Positions 21,017 through 31,000 are shown, numbered from the stretch's first letter. The stretch is DNA of 64,000 nucleotides from Erinaceus europaeus (GCF_950295315.1 NC_080179.1:76220836-76284835), one strand, 5' to 3'. Numbers and translations are program-made. Notes: generated from the sequence alone by a model not told the origin.

Positions 21017-21390
21017 GCAGACCTGCTGTGCAGTCTTGGGGGTGTATCTTGCAGAGCGAGTCTAGTCTTGGGGCTCCTCTGCAGTCTTGGGGGTGTATCT
21101 TGCAGAGAGGGTCTAGTCTTGGGGCTCCCCTGCAGACCTGACCTGCAGCCTTGGGGTGCATCTTGCAGAGCTGCCCTGCAGTCTTGGGGTGCATCTTGCA
21201 GAGCTGCCCTGCAGTCTTGGGGTGCATCTTGCAGAGCTGCCCTGCAGTCTTGGGGTGCATCTTGCAGAGCTGCCCTGCAGTCTTGGGGTGCATCTTGCAG
21301 AGCTGCCCTGCAGTCTTGGGGTGCATCTTGCAGAGCTGCCCTGCAGTCTTGGGGTGCATCTTGCAGAGCTGCTCTGCGCTGGGCGCTGCA
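21017..21390. repeat. 33-bp minisatellite upstream of PRTG
   Basis: Seven near-identical head-to-tail units of 33 bp starting at about 21150, 21183, 21216, 21249, 21282, 21315 and 21348. Two to three diverged units lie to their left (21017-21149). Each unit contains CTGCAG and CTTGGGGTGCATCTTGCAGA. As 33 is divisible by three, the array is open in several frames on both strands; I treat these as artefacts. It ends about 435 bp before the PRTG start codon. Confidence 0.95.
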
Positions 21391-21822
21391 TCTGCTGGAG
21401 GGCAGCTCACAGCCCCCTCCCCGGGCAAGTCTCCGGGTTGCCGAGCAGCCTCGTCAGCGGGGAGCGGGCATCGCCTCCCCCGCCCCGCCCCGCCCCGCCC
21501 CGCCCCGCCTCCCCTGGGCTCTCCGCCCCGACTCCCCGCCGCCCAGTGCGTGCGGGCCGGCAGGAAGGGGCGGGGCGGGCCGGAGCCGCATCCCCTCGCC
21601 CCCCGGCCGGGCTCGACCCCGCGCGCATTGTCCGGCCGCCCCGCCCCGCCCCGCCCCGCGTGTCCCTCCGCCGCCGCCCGGCCGGGCAGCTGGGAAAGTA
21701 GTCCGGGCCGCAGCACCGTCCGCGCCGTCCGCCCGTCCACCCGCCGAGCACGCGGAGCCCAGGCAGCGCCGCGCGGGGCCGAGGCGGGACCGAGGCGGGT
21801 CCGAGGCGGGTCCGGGCCCGGG

Positions 21823-21895
21823 ATGGCGCCGCTCGCCCGCGCCCGGCCGCCGGGGAGGCTGCTCCGCGCGCTGCTGCTCGCCGCGGCCGTTCCAG
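21823..21895 (+). CDS. PRTG: PRTG exon 1: signal peptide
   Basis: Encodes residues 1-24 plus one base of residue 25. The peptide starts MAPLARARPPGR and continues with the hydrophobic core LLRALLLAAAVPG, a classic cleavable signal. The ATG has G at -3 and G at +4. The donor is CCAG|GTGGGG. The start was chosen because the signal peptide then has the right length and joins Ig1 in frame. There is no in-frame stop upstream for 672 bases, so the sequence alone does not force this start. Confidence 0.88.
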
Positions 21896-22091
21896 GTGGG
21901 GCTCGGCGGCCGGGGCCGGGCCTGCTGCTCGTCGTCCCGCGTGGTGGCGCCCGGCGCGGCTGCACGCGGCTTCTCCGTGCCGCCGCCTCCTGCCTCCTCC
22001 CGGGGCCCGCAGGACGCGAGCGCGGGGGTGCGCCCGGGAGGGACGCCGGCGGGCGGGGCGGGGGGTGGTCGCCGCAGCCGGCGCGGGGTGG
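21896..22091 (+). other. PRTG: PRTG intron 1, CpG-rich start
   Basis: GC-rich intron sequence between the exon 1 donor and the minisatellite. Still part of the CpG island. Confidence 0.7.
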
Positions 22092-22785
22092 CGGGACCCG
22101 CACACACCGGAGGTGCGGGGCAGCCGGGCGCGGGGGGTGACAGGACCCGCACACACCGGAGGTGCGGGGCAGCCGGGCGCGGGGGGTGACAGGACCCGCA
22201 CACACCGGAGGTGCGGGGCAGCCGGGCGCGGGGGGTGACAGGACCCGCACACACCGGAGGTGCGGGGCAGCCGGGCGCGGGGGGTGACAGGACCCGCACA
22301 CACCGGAGGTGCGGGGCAGCCGGGCGCGGGGTGACAGGACCCGCACACACCCGGAGGTGCGGGGCAGCCGGGCGCGGGGTGACAGGACCCGCACACACCG
22401 GAGGTGCGGGGAAGCCGGGCGCGGGGGGCAGGACCCGCACACACCGGAGGTGCGGGGCAGCCGGGCGCGGGGTGACAGGACCCGCACACACCGGAGGTGC
22501 GGGGAAGCCGGGCGCGGGGGGCGGGACCCGCACACACCGGAGGTGCGGGGAAGCCGGGCGCGGGGGGCAGGACCCGCACACACCGGAGGTGCGGGGCAGC
22601 CGGGCGCGGGGTGACAGGACCCGCACACACCGGAGGTGCGGGCAGCCGGGCGCGGGGCTGACAGGACCCGCACACACCGGAGGTGCGGGACAGCCGGGCG
22701 CGGGGTGACAGGACCCGCACACACCGGAGGTGCGGGACAGCCGGGCGCGGGGGGCGGGACCCGCACACACCGGAGGTGCGGGGCT
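22092..22785. repeat. CpG-rich minisatellite of about 49 bp, 15 copies, PRTG intron 1
   Basis: Fifteen head-to-tail copies, counted by the CACACACCGGAGGTG core. The first five are spaced exactly 49 bp; later ones vary between about 46 and 50 bp by gain or loss of G or TGACA. Each unit holds about six CpGs and several G runs (GGGG, GGG, GGGGGG). The array starts about 200 bp after the exon 1 donor. Long open frames on both strands result from the repeat. Confidence 0.97.
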
Positions 22786-24646
22786 TCCAGACTCCGGCGA
22801 GCGGCGCGCACACTTGGACCCTGCGTTTTCCCTTTCTCCACATGCGAGTGGGCTGAGCCCCTAGAAGTCGTGGACACCGGTGTGTTCCCTTCTCCCCTCT
22901 CCAGAGACCTGCTCCGTCCGCTAGGGACAGACAGACAGGCGGGGGAGCGGTCCGACCTGCCGACGCCCAGGGCAGCAGAGAGGCAGTTACAGAAGCCAGA
23001 ACTCCCACCTTCCGCCCCCATAAAGATCTTCGGTCCAGACTCCCAGAGGGGTAAATGACAGGGGAGACGACCAGAGGGCTCTGAACCTTAAATGCTTGCC
23101 AGCAGGAATCTTGTTTTTCATATCGCCAGTGAAAGGGAAGTGAATCTGGAAACACCAGAGGAAGCCAGGCATGGTTTCTCTTATCAGAGAGAAGAGGAAA
23201 AAAAGGAAAGACGCTCGAAGTAATAATAGATGTAGGGTTGAACTAGAAAGGAACTGAGGGCAAGCCCATTGGGGGGGAAAAAATGAGGGAAAAGTATATA
23301 TACATGATATAGTTCTAGAATCAGCATCAGTGACCCTGGGAGAACTTGTGCAGTTTCCAGTAGAGGGGATGGGACACGAACTCCAGGTGTGGAAACTATT
23401 TCTATACCCTCGTTAGGTTACATTTTTTATAGTTAACTCTCTAATGAAAGAAAGAAAGAAAGAAAGAAAGAAAGAAGTGTGTGTGTTATGTGCTGAGTGC
23501 ACAGCCCAGGCAGGAGCTTCTCGGGAGGAGCTGGAGCCGAGGGAGGGATCAAAGGCAGATGCTAACGGGACCCCAGCACAATGGGCGCCTTCCGGAGCGG
23601 CCCCTCGCTCGGGGTCAGCCTTCTGGAGAGGTTCCAGCCTGGGCAGCAACGTGGTCTGTGTGTGCTGTGCCGGGGATCTGCCTCCGATGAGGAATCAGTG
23701 TGGGGATCTGTGTATCGCACTCGAGCGTCAGGAAGGGCAAATGCTAGTCTCAGCCCCTCTCAGTAAGCAGACCTTTAGCTTGGCCTTTGCTCACCGTTCC
23801 GAGGTAATAGGATATGGGAGGTGTTATGTAGGTTTAAGATAGTCTTTCCCCTGCTCTGGTAAAAAAATAAAAATAAAAAGGGCTGGTGGGGGGAGTACTG
23901 GGTGATCCTTATTAGACAGTAAGCAACAGTCAGTCACATTTTCCCCAACAGTTGGATGTTCTAAGCAGGGAGGGGGGAGACATTTCCTAATCTGATTACC
24001 CACCAAGTTAAAGCTGCCATAGTTCCCAACTTTTCAGAGTGGCTAGTCTGTCCTTTAAATATCCGCGTTGCTCTGCAGACATTAAGTAAATGGGTCTCTT
24101 TTAAGGGAAGGAGATTAAAAAAAAAAAGGGCAGATATAAAACCATGACTTGTAATTTGTCACCAAAGATAAATGCACTCCCCCAAGGAGCAGGTGCCAAG
24201 GGTCCCCCAGACACTTCACGGGATGAGGAAATAAACTTGCTTGTTCACAGAGTTGGGGTTTTGCTAATGATTTCTTGTAAAATTAGACTTTTACGACTTA
24301 CTCTGTTCAAGATCTTTTTGACAAGCTTGTAAAAGTAGCAAACAGCTTGTGCACATGAGTTTTCCTGATTTTGAAACTCTGGCAAGGAACCTGAGAATGA
24401 ACAGCCTTCTTAGGAAGCGTGGAGATTATTGGAAATCTCCCTGTGCTTTTAATGATGTAAAAGGTCATTTCTCTGGATTGTTGCAAAACTTTGCTGAAAC
24501 TTAAATTGTGTTTGTAAGTTAATTGGTAGTATTTGGTGAAAGTTTTTTTTTTTTTTTTCACACCCAGGATGTGTGCTTTGATTGGTGTGTTAAAATGATT
24601 TGATCCCTGTAATTCTGGATATGCCTTTTCTCCCTTTTCCTTGTAG
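22786..24646 (+). other. PRTG: PRTG intron 1, repeat-poor remainder
   Basis: Unique sequence apart from a (GAAA)n run at 23444-23476 and a poly-A at 24116-24127. It ends in a good acceptor, CTCCCTTTTCCTTGTAG. No SINE or L1 recognised. Confidence 0.7.
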
Positions 24647-24949
24647 GAATGTTGTGCTTCACTGAACTGTTTTTTATAAAAGAGCCACAGGATGTAACTG
24701 TCACAAGAAAGGAACCAGTCGTTTTAGATTGTCAGGCTCGTGGAGAAGTTCCTATTAAGGTGACATGGTTGAAAAATGGAGCAAAAGTACCCGAGAATAA
24801 AAGGACCCAGGTTCTGTCTAATGGATCTCTCTACATCGCTGAAGTGGAAGGCAGGCGAGGGGAGCCGAGCCATGAAGGCTATTACCAGTGCTTGGCAATG
24901 AACAAATACGGAGCCATCCTTAGTCAGAAAGCTCACCTTCTCTTATCAA
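24647..24949 (+). CDS. PRTG: PRTG exon 2: Ig domain 1
   Basis: 303 bases, phase 1 at both ends, encoding residues 25-126 and thus one complete Ig domain. The Ig hallmarks are Cys53, Trp65 and Cys106. An N-glycosylation site (NGS) is at Asn83. The donor is TCAA|GTAAGT, near consensus. The family motif Asp-x-Gly-x-Tyr-x-Cys before the second cysteine reads HEGYYQC, so His100 replaces the usual Asp. The frame runs from the signal-peptide glycine through MLCFTELFF without a break. Confidence 0.95.
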
Positions 24950-27900
24950 GTAAGTTCTTGACCGGTGGCCAAAGACCGTTTTCCTTTGCTGTGTTTTGAT
25001 GGTTTCTTGCTTCCAAATATGCTGACTCTGAAGAGTGCAAGTCCACCTAGGAGTCTCCTGGAGCTCAGAATGGGCCCCGAGGCTTGCAGAGAAATCGGAG
25101 AGGGGAAAAAAGAATTCAGACAAATGCTTCAGAACAAAGGTCAGGTTGGGAACACCCGCACCTGTTGAGATGGGGGCTGCAGAGACTGAAGCACTTCATG
25201 CTGTCTTTAAGAGTTAGGTGCAAGTAGCGCTCAAAGCTCATCTTTTGAGAATGAGTAATTAAAAAAAAAAAATCACAAGTAGATCTTTGTGCCTTGTGCA
25301 TGGCCCTTGAGTGCTCTATCTTTCTTCTAGCCTTCTGTTTCTCTGCCCTGCCGTTTAACTGGAAGGGAAGGCCTTGCTCAGTGACTCAAGTCTTTGAAAT
25401 CTTCTTGTCTTTTCCTGCTGGGAGGGAATGAGGATAAATTAAGGATATTTCCATATACATAGCGGACTGCTTTTATTTTTCCCTAGTTATAAAGTTTGCT
25501 CTCTAACAGTTCCCCTCGTATCAATAGCCCCAGTCGAACCATTTGTCCAGGTGATGTGTTGCTTGGTGGTGGACCTGTAAAGGTGGGGGTCTAGGACAGA
25601 TAGGGAGGCTTAGCCCCTTGCCCTCCCACCCTTCCACCACTTCCCAACTCACCAGGGGACCAGACCTAGAGAATTCTAGAGCATAAAGCACAATTTAAAT
25701 CTAAAACCAACAGGCATCTCAGTCTTTTTCGTAGGCACCCTGCCTACAGGCTTTTTGCTCATCCAGGAGAGAGAATTTGTCCTCTGCCTATGTACAGAAG
25801 AAGCAATAAATAGGGAGAAAGAGCTGTTGAGATGAAGGTATAATCTCTAGGAAATCATTTCTACAAGGTTGACACAGGAACCTGCGGCACGGATCTTATC
25901 TTGTAAGTCACTTCAACTGCTGTGTCAGTCCATTTCCATATTTAAGCCACCCTCATGCTGGTCATTCATTTTGTCCATGCAGTCATGATGAGTAGCAGAA
26001 AATAAACGGCAAAGAAGATCTATTTTCATATTGAAATAGGTCAACAAAGTGAGCGCTTCCAGTTTGAGCCCTTCTGAGAATAGCGCAAACTTGTGAGTTG
26101 TTCTGTGATCTTTTCTTTTTTGTTATAATCATGGACTCATGAAATTTCTTTTTGGTTGGGTAATTAAAAAAAAAAAGGTTCTGTACAGTACTGTTTTCAG
26201 GGTTGTGTGCTTATTCTGCTTATGTTCAGTTTAATAGTTGCCTAACGGCATTGTAAAGGTAATATTTTTTCTCTCTCTGGCTTGGTGGGAATTGGTGTTT
26301 TCTTACCCAGGGACTGCAAGTTGTGTGTTGTTTTGGTGGGGGGAGAAAGAGAGAGGCTGGAGGCAAATGGGGGGGGGGTGGCGCAGATGGGTCTGGAAAG
26401 GGTGAAACATTTGTCATGACTACACGTGGTCCTAAGAAGCTAGACAGAATTCTGAGGCACCTACATAGATTCTCAAAGCCCACCCAGCTTTCAAAGCTGA
26501 TAAAGGCCTGAGCAGTGTCAACAAATGTCAGTGCCAGTGCTTTTAACACTGTCAGATTTTTTTGTACCTTCATAAAATTATTTCAGAAGACTTAGATCTG
26601 ATTTGTTTCAAGACAGTCGCATGAAGTTAATTTTCATATAAGAAAATTTAAGTGAGCTGCAGATTGCATTTCAAGTAGTGTGGGGGGACATACTTTTTCC
26701 AGACATTTTATTGAACTCGGAGGAGGTGTATTACTGCGTTCAGTACTCTGCATTGTAGAAAGGAAATGCGTAGTGAGTTGAAATTTCTTCTTTCCAAATA
26801 AATGAGGCTTCTTATAGGTACTGAGGTTGCCAAGTGTGTCCTGCTATCTGAGGTGTAGTTCCCAGGGTCTCTCAGCTGGCCTTAGGCTGTGTTCAGAGTA
26901 AAGGCGGTGCAGTACATATTCAACAGGGAAACAATAGGCATTAAGTAGATATTCCTATTTTTGTTTAAAGCCAGCTCTTTCCTAGTTATTGATGGCGGCG
27001 GGGAGGGATGCGCTTTTATTTTCTAGTTGGAAACGTCAGCACGCATAAATCTTTGGGTGCAAAAATAGCCTAGCACTAGACAAATCTAAAACTTTAGTTT
27101 GTGCAAGTTGAGCTTTTTAAAACACAGATGGATCAAGTCTGGGTCTCTGAGCTTCAGAACTCCAAGCAGAAAGTTGCCCTCCCTCAGCCAGAATTCCATT
27201 ATTCATGTGTAAATTAGGAATTCAAGGGGTGAAAGGTTAGAAACTGGCCAGGATGAGGTTTACCCTTGTGATAAAGAGCAGATGACCCTCATTCATGGGC
27301 CGCAGCTTTTATGTAGCCCCTCTGCGAAGTTAGTTATGGCTGCAGATTGTTCTCCAGGAATGCAGAAATGCAAATGCGAAGCAGCCTCTCCTTCTGTGCC
27401 TCTCGGCCGCTTATCGCCCCAGCACTTCAGAGCTGAGCTCTGGGACCCACGTCTTCCTCCCTAAAGGCCTGGAGGCTTTCCTGTTGCTCACCCAGCACAA
27501 AAGACTGTCTGCTTTAGTTTTCCTAAGGCAGCTCTTATGGAAAGGAGAGCAGAGGGTTGGAATAATGTTAAAAGAACTTTTTCTTTAAAGCAATCCTCTT
27601 CATAAAATGATACCCACTTTCCACTTTCAGGTGATTGCTTTAGACTTTTAGGGACTTTTTCTGATTGCATACAGTAGTAAAAACAGAAGTCCGTGCCAAT
27701 GTAGCAGTTCTGATTTCTGACAAAGCGTTGTTTTTTTTTTCTTTCTCCCTTTCATGTCTCTGCTCTCTCTACACAATTGAAATATTTTGAGGAGCAAGGA
27801 GTGAGCTGTAGACATCTCCACCTTCCAGCCTTCCTTATGCTGGGAATAAGACCAGCTCCTTGGGAGAGCAGTAGTGTGGTATGCCAGCCTTACATTTCAG

Positions 27901-28380
27901 CAAGTTAAAATGAAGATAAGAGCAGCAGGGGAGGGGCAGCTACGCTCCGCGGTGAGGGGGGGGGTGCGGGGGGGGGTGGCGGCACCTGAAACTGGCTTTT
28001 ACATTTATTAGCCTTTTCAGGACTGTTCCTTTGGGTGAGAAGGAGCACTTGAGAGAGGCAGGAATCACCGTAGGACTAACTTTTTTATCCTTTTCATGAC
28101 AGTGCACTGTATGCTGGCTTTGGCTTGTTAAAATGAGGATAGTTTGGGTATCTGTTTAGAAAATCTGTTTGTGTAACTTTGCATATGAATAATCTTTTTA
28201 GTGGTTTTCTGGGAATAACATGTCCGTCGTTTAAGTTGCTATCAAGACGAAGTGAGATTTTTTTGATAGAATTAGTGGAAAACTTATGTAAGTGGCAGTA
28301 TAAAATGATAGTTCAAAACTGGCCTTGGAATATGAAGTTAATCTGTGTTGGAAATATTTAAATATGTGGTTAAAAAAAAA
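24950..28380 (+). other. PRTG: PRTG intron 2, SINE-free proximal 3.4 kb
   Basis: No SINE, L1 or long microsatellite recognised, only short homopolymers such as the G-rich run near 27955-27980. No extra exon seen. This is the longest such stretch in the window and continues the SINE-free zone around exons 1 and 2. Confidence 0.65.
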
Positions 28381-28534
28381 GAGTGGTCCAGGAGGTGGTG
28401 CAGTGGATAAAGCATCGGACTCTCAAACATGAGGTCCTGAGTTCAATCCCCGGCAGCACATGTACCAGGGTGATATCTGGTTCTTTCTCTCTATCATTTC
28501 TCATGAATCAATAAATAAAAATTAAAAAAAAAGA
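28381..28534 (+). mobile_element. SINE-C
   Basis: Complete copy: GTGGTCCAGGAGGTGGTGCA, GTTCAATCCCCGGCAGCAC and AATAAATAAAAATTAAAA tail. Confidence 0.93.
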
Positions 28535-28537
28535 AGG

Positions 28538-28767
28538 GGGGAGTCAGGCGGTAACGCACCTGATGCAAGGACCGGCGTGAGGATCTGGGTTCGAGCCCCC
28601 CCCCCCCCCCCCCCCGCTCCAGGGAGTCGCTGCACAGGTGCTGAGACAGGTCTGTAGGTGTCTGTCTTTCTCTCCCCCTCTCTGTCTTCCCCTCCTCTCT
28701 CCATTTCTGTCTGTCCTATCCAACAACGACGACATCAATAACAACAACAATAAACAACAAGGGCAGT
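28538..28767 (+). mobile_element. SINE-A lacking its tail
   Basis: Head and body are present, with an 18-20 base C run in place of part of the core. The element stops at CAACAAGGGCAG, where RTE-like sequence begins, without the usual A-rich tail. Confidence 0.88.
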
Positions 28768-29260
28768 GATGGAGCGTCTCTGGGTTAGACATAGATACCA
28801 GCCCACAGGTCTTCAGGCTAACAAGGCCTTATCTTCTTCTTCTAGCGTTTGCCCTTCTTCCGTAGCCAGACAACAGCGTCAGGTTGAGCCTGATATAAAG
28901 TTTCGAGACCTCCTTTGAATCTGGAGAGGTGGCAGTCGTTGACTATGTGGGTCATAGTCTGTCTGTAGCTGCAGGGGCAGTTCGGGTCGTCTCTGGCTCC
29001 CCAGCGATGGAACATAGCGGCGCACCGGCCATGGCCTGTTCCATAGCGATTGAGGAGGGCCCGATCATAACGTGCTAGGTCAAAGCCGGGTTGATGCTCG
29101 CAGGGGTCTGTGATGAGGTGTTTGTTCTTTACCTCAGCTGACTGCCAGCTCTGTTTCCAAGAGTCTGGAACAGAGAAGTTCAGTGTAGGCGTAGGGGACC
29201 AGATTGGGTGACGAGACGTCAAGCGTTGGACAGGGTGGGCGAAGATATAAGGGTCTTATC
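28768..29260 (-). mobile_element. RTE-like non-LTR retrotransposon fragment, C-terminal end and short 3' UTR
   Basis: On the minus strand an open frame (stop TAG at 28842-28844) encodes a protein tail of a kind I associate with RTE-clade and related non-LTR elements of invertebrates. It contains RLTSRHPIW, EHQPGFDLARYD, LLNRYGTGHGRCA and a Cys-x-Cys-x7-His-x4-Cys motif (CPCSYRQTMTHIVNDC). The recognisable protein extends about ten codons upstream of 29222 until an in-frame stop near 29256. No catalytic domain is present. The 3' untranslated part would be about 74 bases, short as in RTE elements. Clade assignment is from memory of motif order. It is unlike the L1 ORF2 in this window. Confidence 0.7.
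28842..29222 (-). pseudogene. Open 127-codon fragment of the RTE-like ORF
   Basis: No stop or frameshift interrupts this part, but it begins at a TTG and has no start of its own, so I read it as a decayed or 5'-truncated element. The intact cysteine/histidine motif suggests a limited time of decay. A domesticated exon is possible but nothing here shows splicing or expression. Confidence 0.6.
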
Positions 29261-29554
29261 TGATACCCAGTTACTGCGCCCGAACCCAGGCCAGGAGAAG
29301 GAGAGCCCCAGAGTTCCAGCTGTTGTCCTTTAAAGTCTGTTCAGCCTACCCACAGTGCTTTGCACGCCAGCAGTCCGGACTCACCCACAGCCCACCACGT
29401 GCTGCGCAGGGCACTGCACACTGTCAGCCTTCTGTCGCCAAAGCTGAGGTCACCACAAGTGCTGACATCAGGAGAAGTCACTAATTAATAGCTTACTGCA
29501 GAGGCCCCATGTCTGGTTTGCTCCACTATTCCCTGTGACCATTTTTCTCATTCT
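29261..29554 (-). other. Possible upstream part of the RTE-like element, or unique sequence
   Basis: GC-rich sequence beyond the in-frame stop. I could not align it to the element with confidence, and no SINE is present. Confidence 0.3.
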
Positions 29555-29692
29555 TCTTTTTTATAGGATGAGAGACAGAGACAGACAGAAGCAGAGACCC
29601 CATAGCTCACGAAGCTTCCGCGTACAGATGAGACTGGAGGCTTGAACTAAGGTCCTTAGGCATGGCATTGTGTGCATTTTTCTAGTTCCTGT
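29555..29692 (-). mobile_element. Old SINE
   Basis: TTTATAGGATGAGAGACAGA body, AAGCTTCCGCGTACAGATGA core and degenerate head. Confidence 0.6.
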
Positions 29693-29735
29693 CATGCTTT
29701 TTGGAGTCTAAGAATAATTATCTTTAAATAAAAGG

Positions 29736-30082
29736 GGAGGTCGGGTGGTGGCGCAGCCGGTCAAGCACAGGTGGCGCAAAGCGCAAGGACCGGCATAAGG
29801 ATCCTGGTTCGAGCCCCTGGCTCCCCACCTGCAGGGGAGTCGCTTCCCAGGCGGTGAAGCAGGTCTGCAGGTATCTGTCTTTCTCTCCCCCTCTCTGTCT
29901 TCCCCTCCTCTCTCCATTTCTCTCTGTCCTGTCCAACAATGACAGCAATGGCAACAACAACAATAAGCAACAAGGGCAATAAAAGGGAGAAAGTAGCCTC
30001 CAGGAGCAGTGGATTCATAGTGTAGGCACCCAGCCCCCAGTGATAACCCCGGAGGCCAAAATAAATAAATAAATAAATATAT
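29736..30082 (+). mobile_element. SINE-A, full long form
   Basis: GGAGGTCGGGTGGTGGCGCA head to CCCCGGAGGCCAAAATAAAT end. Confidence 0.93.
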
Positions 30083-30120
30083 GGGGTAGCATTGAAATGT
30101 TTATCGTCAAGCTGCATCAC

Positions 30121-30303
30121 TGTGTGTGTGTGTGTGTGAGTGTGTGCGTGTGTGAGTGTGTGTGTGCGTGTGTGTGTGAGTGTGTGTATGAGTGTGTGTG
30201 TGAGTGTGTGTGTGTGCATGTGAGTGTGTGAGTGTGTGTGTGTGTCTATGTGCGTGTGTGAGTGTGTGTGAGTGAGTGTGTGCGTGTGTGTGTGCGTGTG
30301 AGT

Positions 30304-30370
<67 letters not shown>
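30121..30370. repeat. (TG)n microsatellite
   Basis: About 250 bp of TG alternation with TGAG, TGCG and TGCA interruptions. Confidence 0.97.
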
Positions 30371-30371
<1 letters not shown>

Positions 30372-30565
30372 TGAAGAGCAGACAGTAAGTCAGTAGAGTG
30401 CACATTTTGCCCTGCACAGTGACCTGGGTTCTGTGTGGCCCTGGTCACCACATGGGAGCACCATTTCCAGGGGAAACTTAGTGAGTGGTAGAGTAATGCT
30501 GTCATGTCTCTTCTCCTCTGTGTGTTTGTGTCGCTTACTACCTAAAAACAATCTGTCAGGAGTGG
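30371..30565 (+). mobile_element. Old SINE
   Basis: GTAAGTCAGTAGAGTGCACA head and CACCACATGGGAGCACC core, also seen at 40140. Confidence 0.55.
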
Positions 30566-31000
30566 TGTGATCTTTTCAGTTGTTTCGTTTTGTTAAGGAA
30601 ATAGTGATTTACACGCCTGGGTACCGTTTCGCATCCTTCTAAGACGGTGGCTGCACACCGCTGCCCTGCCAACTTAAGTCCCTGCCCACCGCCACGCGCT
30701 GGACCCCCAGGGCCCTCTCAGCATCCCCGCGCCCGATCCCTTGGTCGTGGCGCGACAGGCCATGGCTGGTCCCAAGCTTTGCCTCAGTGGTGGAACCTTG
30801 CGGGCTCAAAACCCAAACAGCAGAGAAAAAAACCTACGTGGGTGACCGGAGCGAGCACACTCGAGGCACTCCAGGCGTGTGTGTCTGAGGCCCCACAGTC
30901 CCAGGTTTAATCTTCGGCTCGCGTTGAGCCGTACACTGGTGTCTCTCTCACCCCCCCACCCCAACCCCCGGTCTCATGAAAATAAAAATCTTTTTAAAAA
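30566..31000 (+). other. Unique sequence, then old SINE-D
   Basis: 30830-30998 is a degenerate SINE-D (TCTGAGGCCCCACAGTCCCA, TTGAGCCGTACACTGG, AAATAAAAATC tail). The left part has no recognised content. Confidence 0.5.

Larger units (their letters stand above)
21420..22830. promoter_or_regulatory. PRTG: CpG island and promoter of PRTG
   Basis: Very GC- and CpG-rich block spanning the 5' leader, exon 1 and the start of intron 1. Tandem GC boxes (CCCCGCCCCG type, Sp1-like) lie at 21478-21510 and 21638-21660, with others between. No TATA box is evident, which fits a CpG-island promoter. A GAGGCGGG-containing motif is repeated three times at about 11-bp spacing just before the ATG (21779-21815). 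The transcription start cannot be fixed from sequence alone. Confidence 0.8.

Noticed and set aside
21068..22189. Plus-strand frame of 373 codons and an overlapping 329-codon frame across exon 1
   Set aside because: The 329-codon one shares the PRTG frame but continues past the exon 1 donor into the intron minisatellite, and the 373-codon one is in another frame. Only the exon 1 part is kept.
20994..23155. Minus-strand frames of 675, 582 and 438 codons over the PRTG promoter
   Set aside because: They cross the GC-rich island and two minisatellites where stops are rare. No splice or domain evidence, and the real gene is on the + strand.
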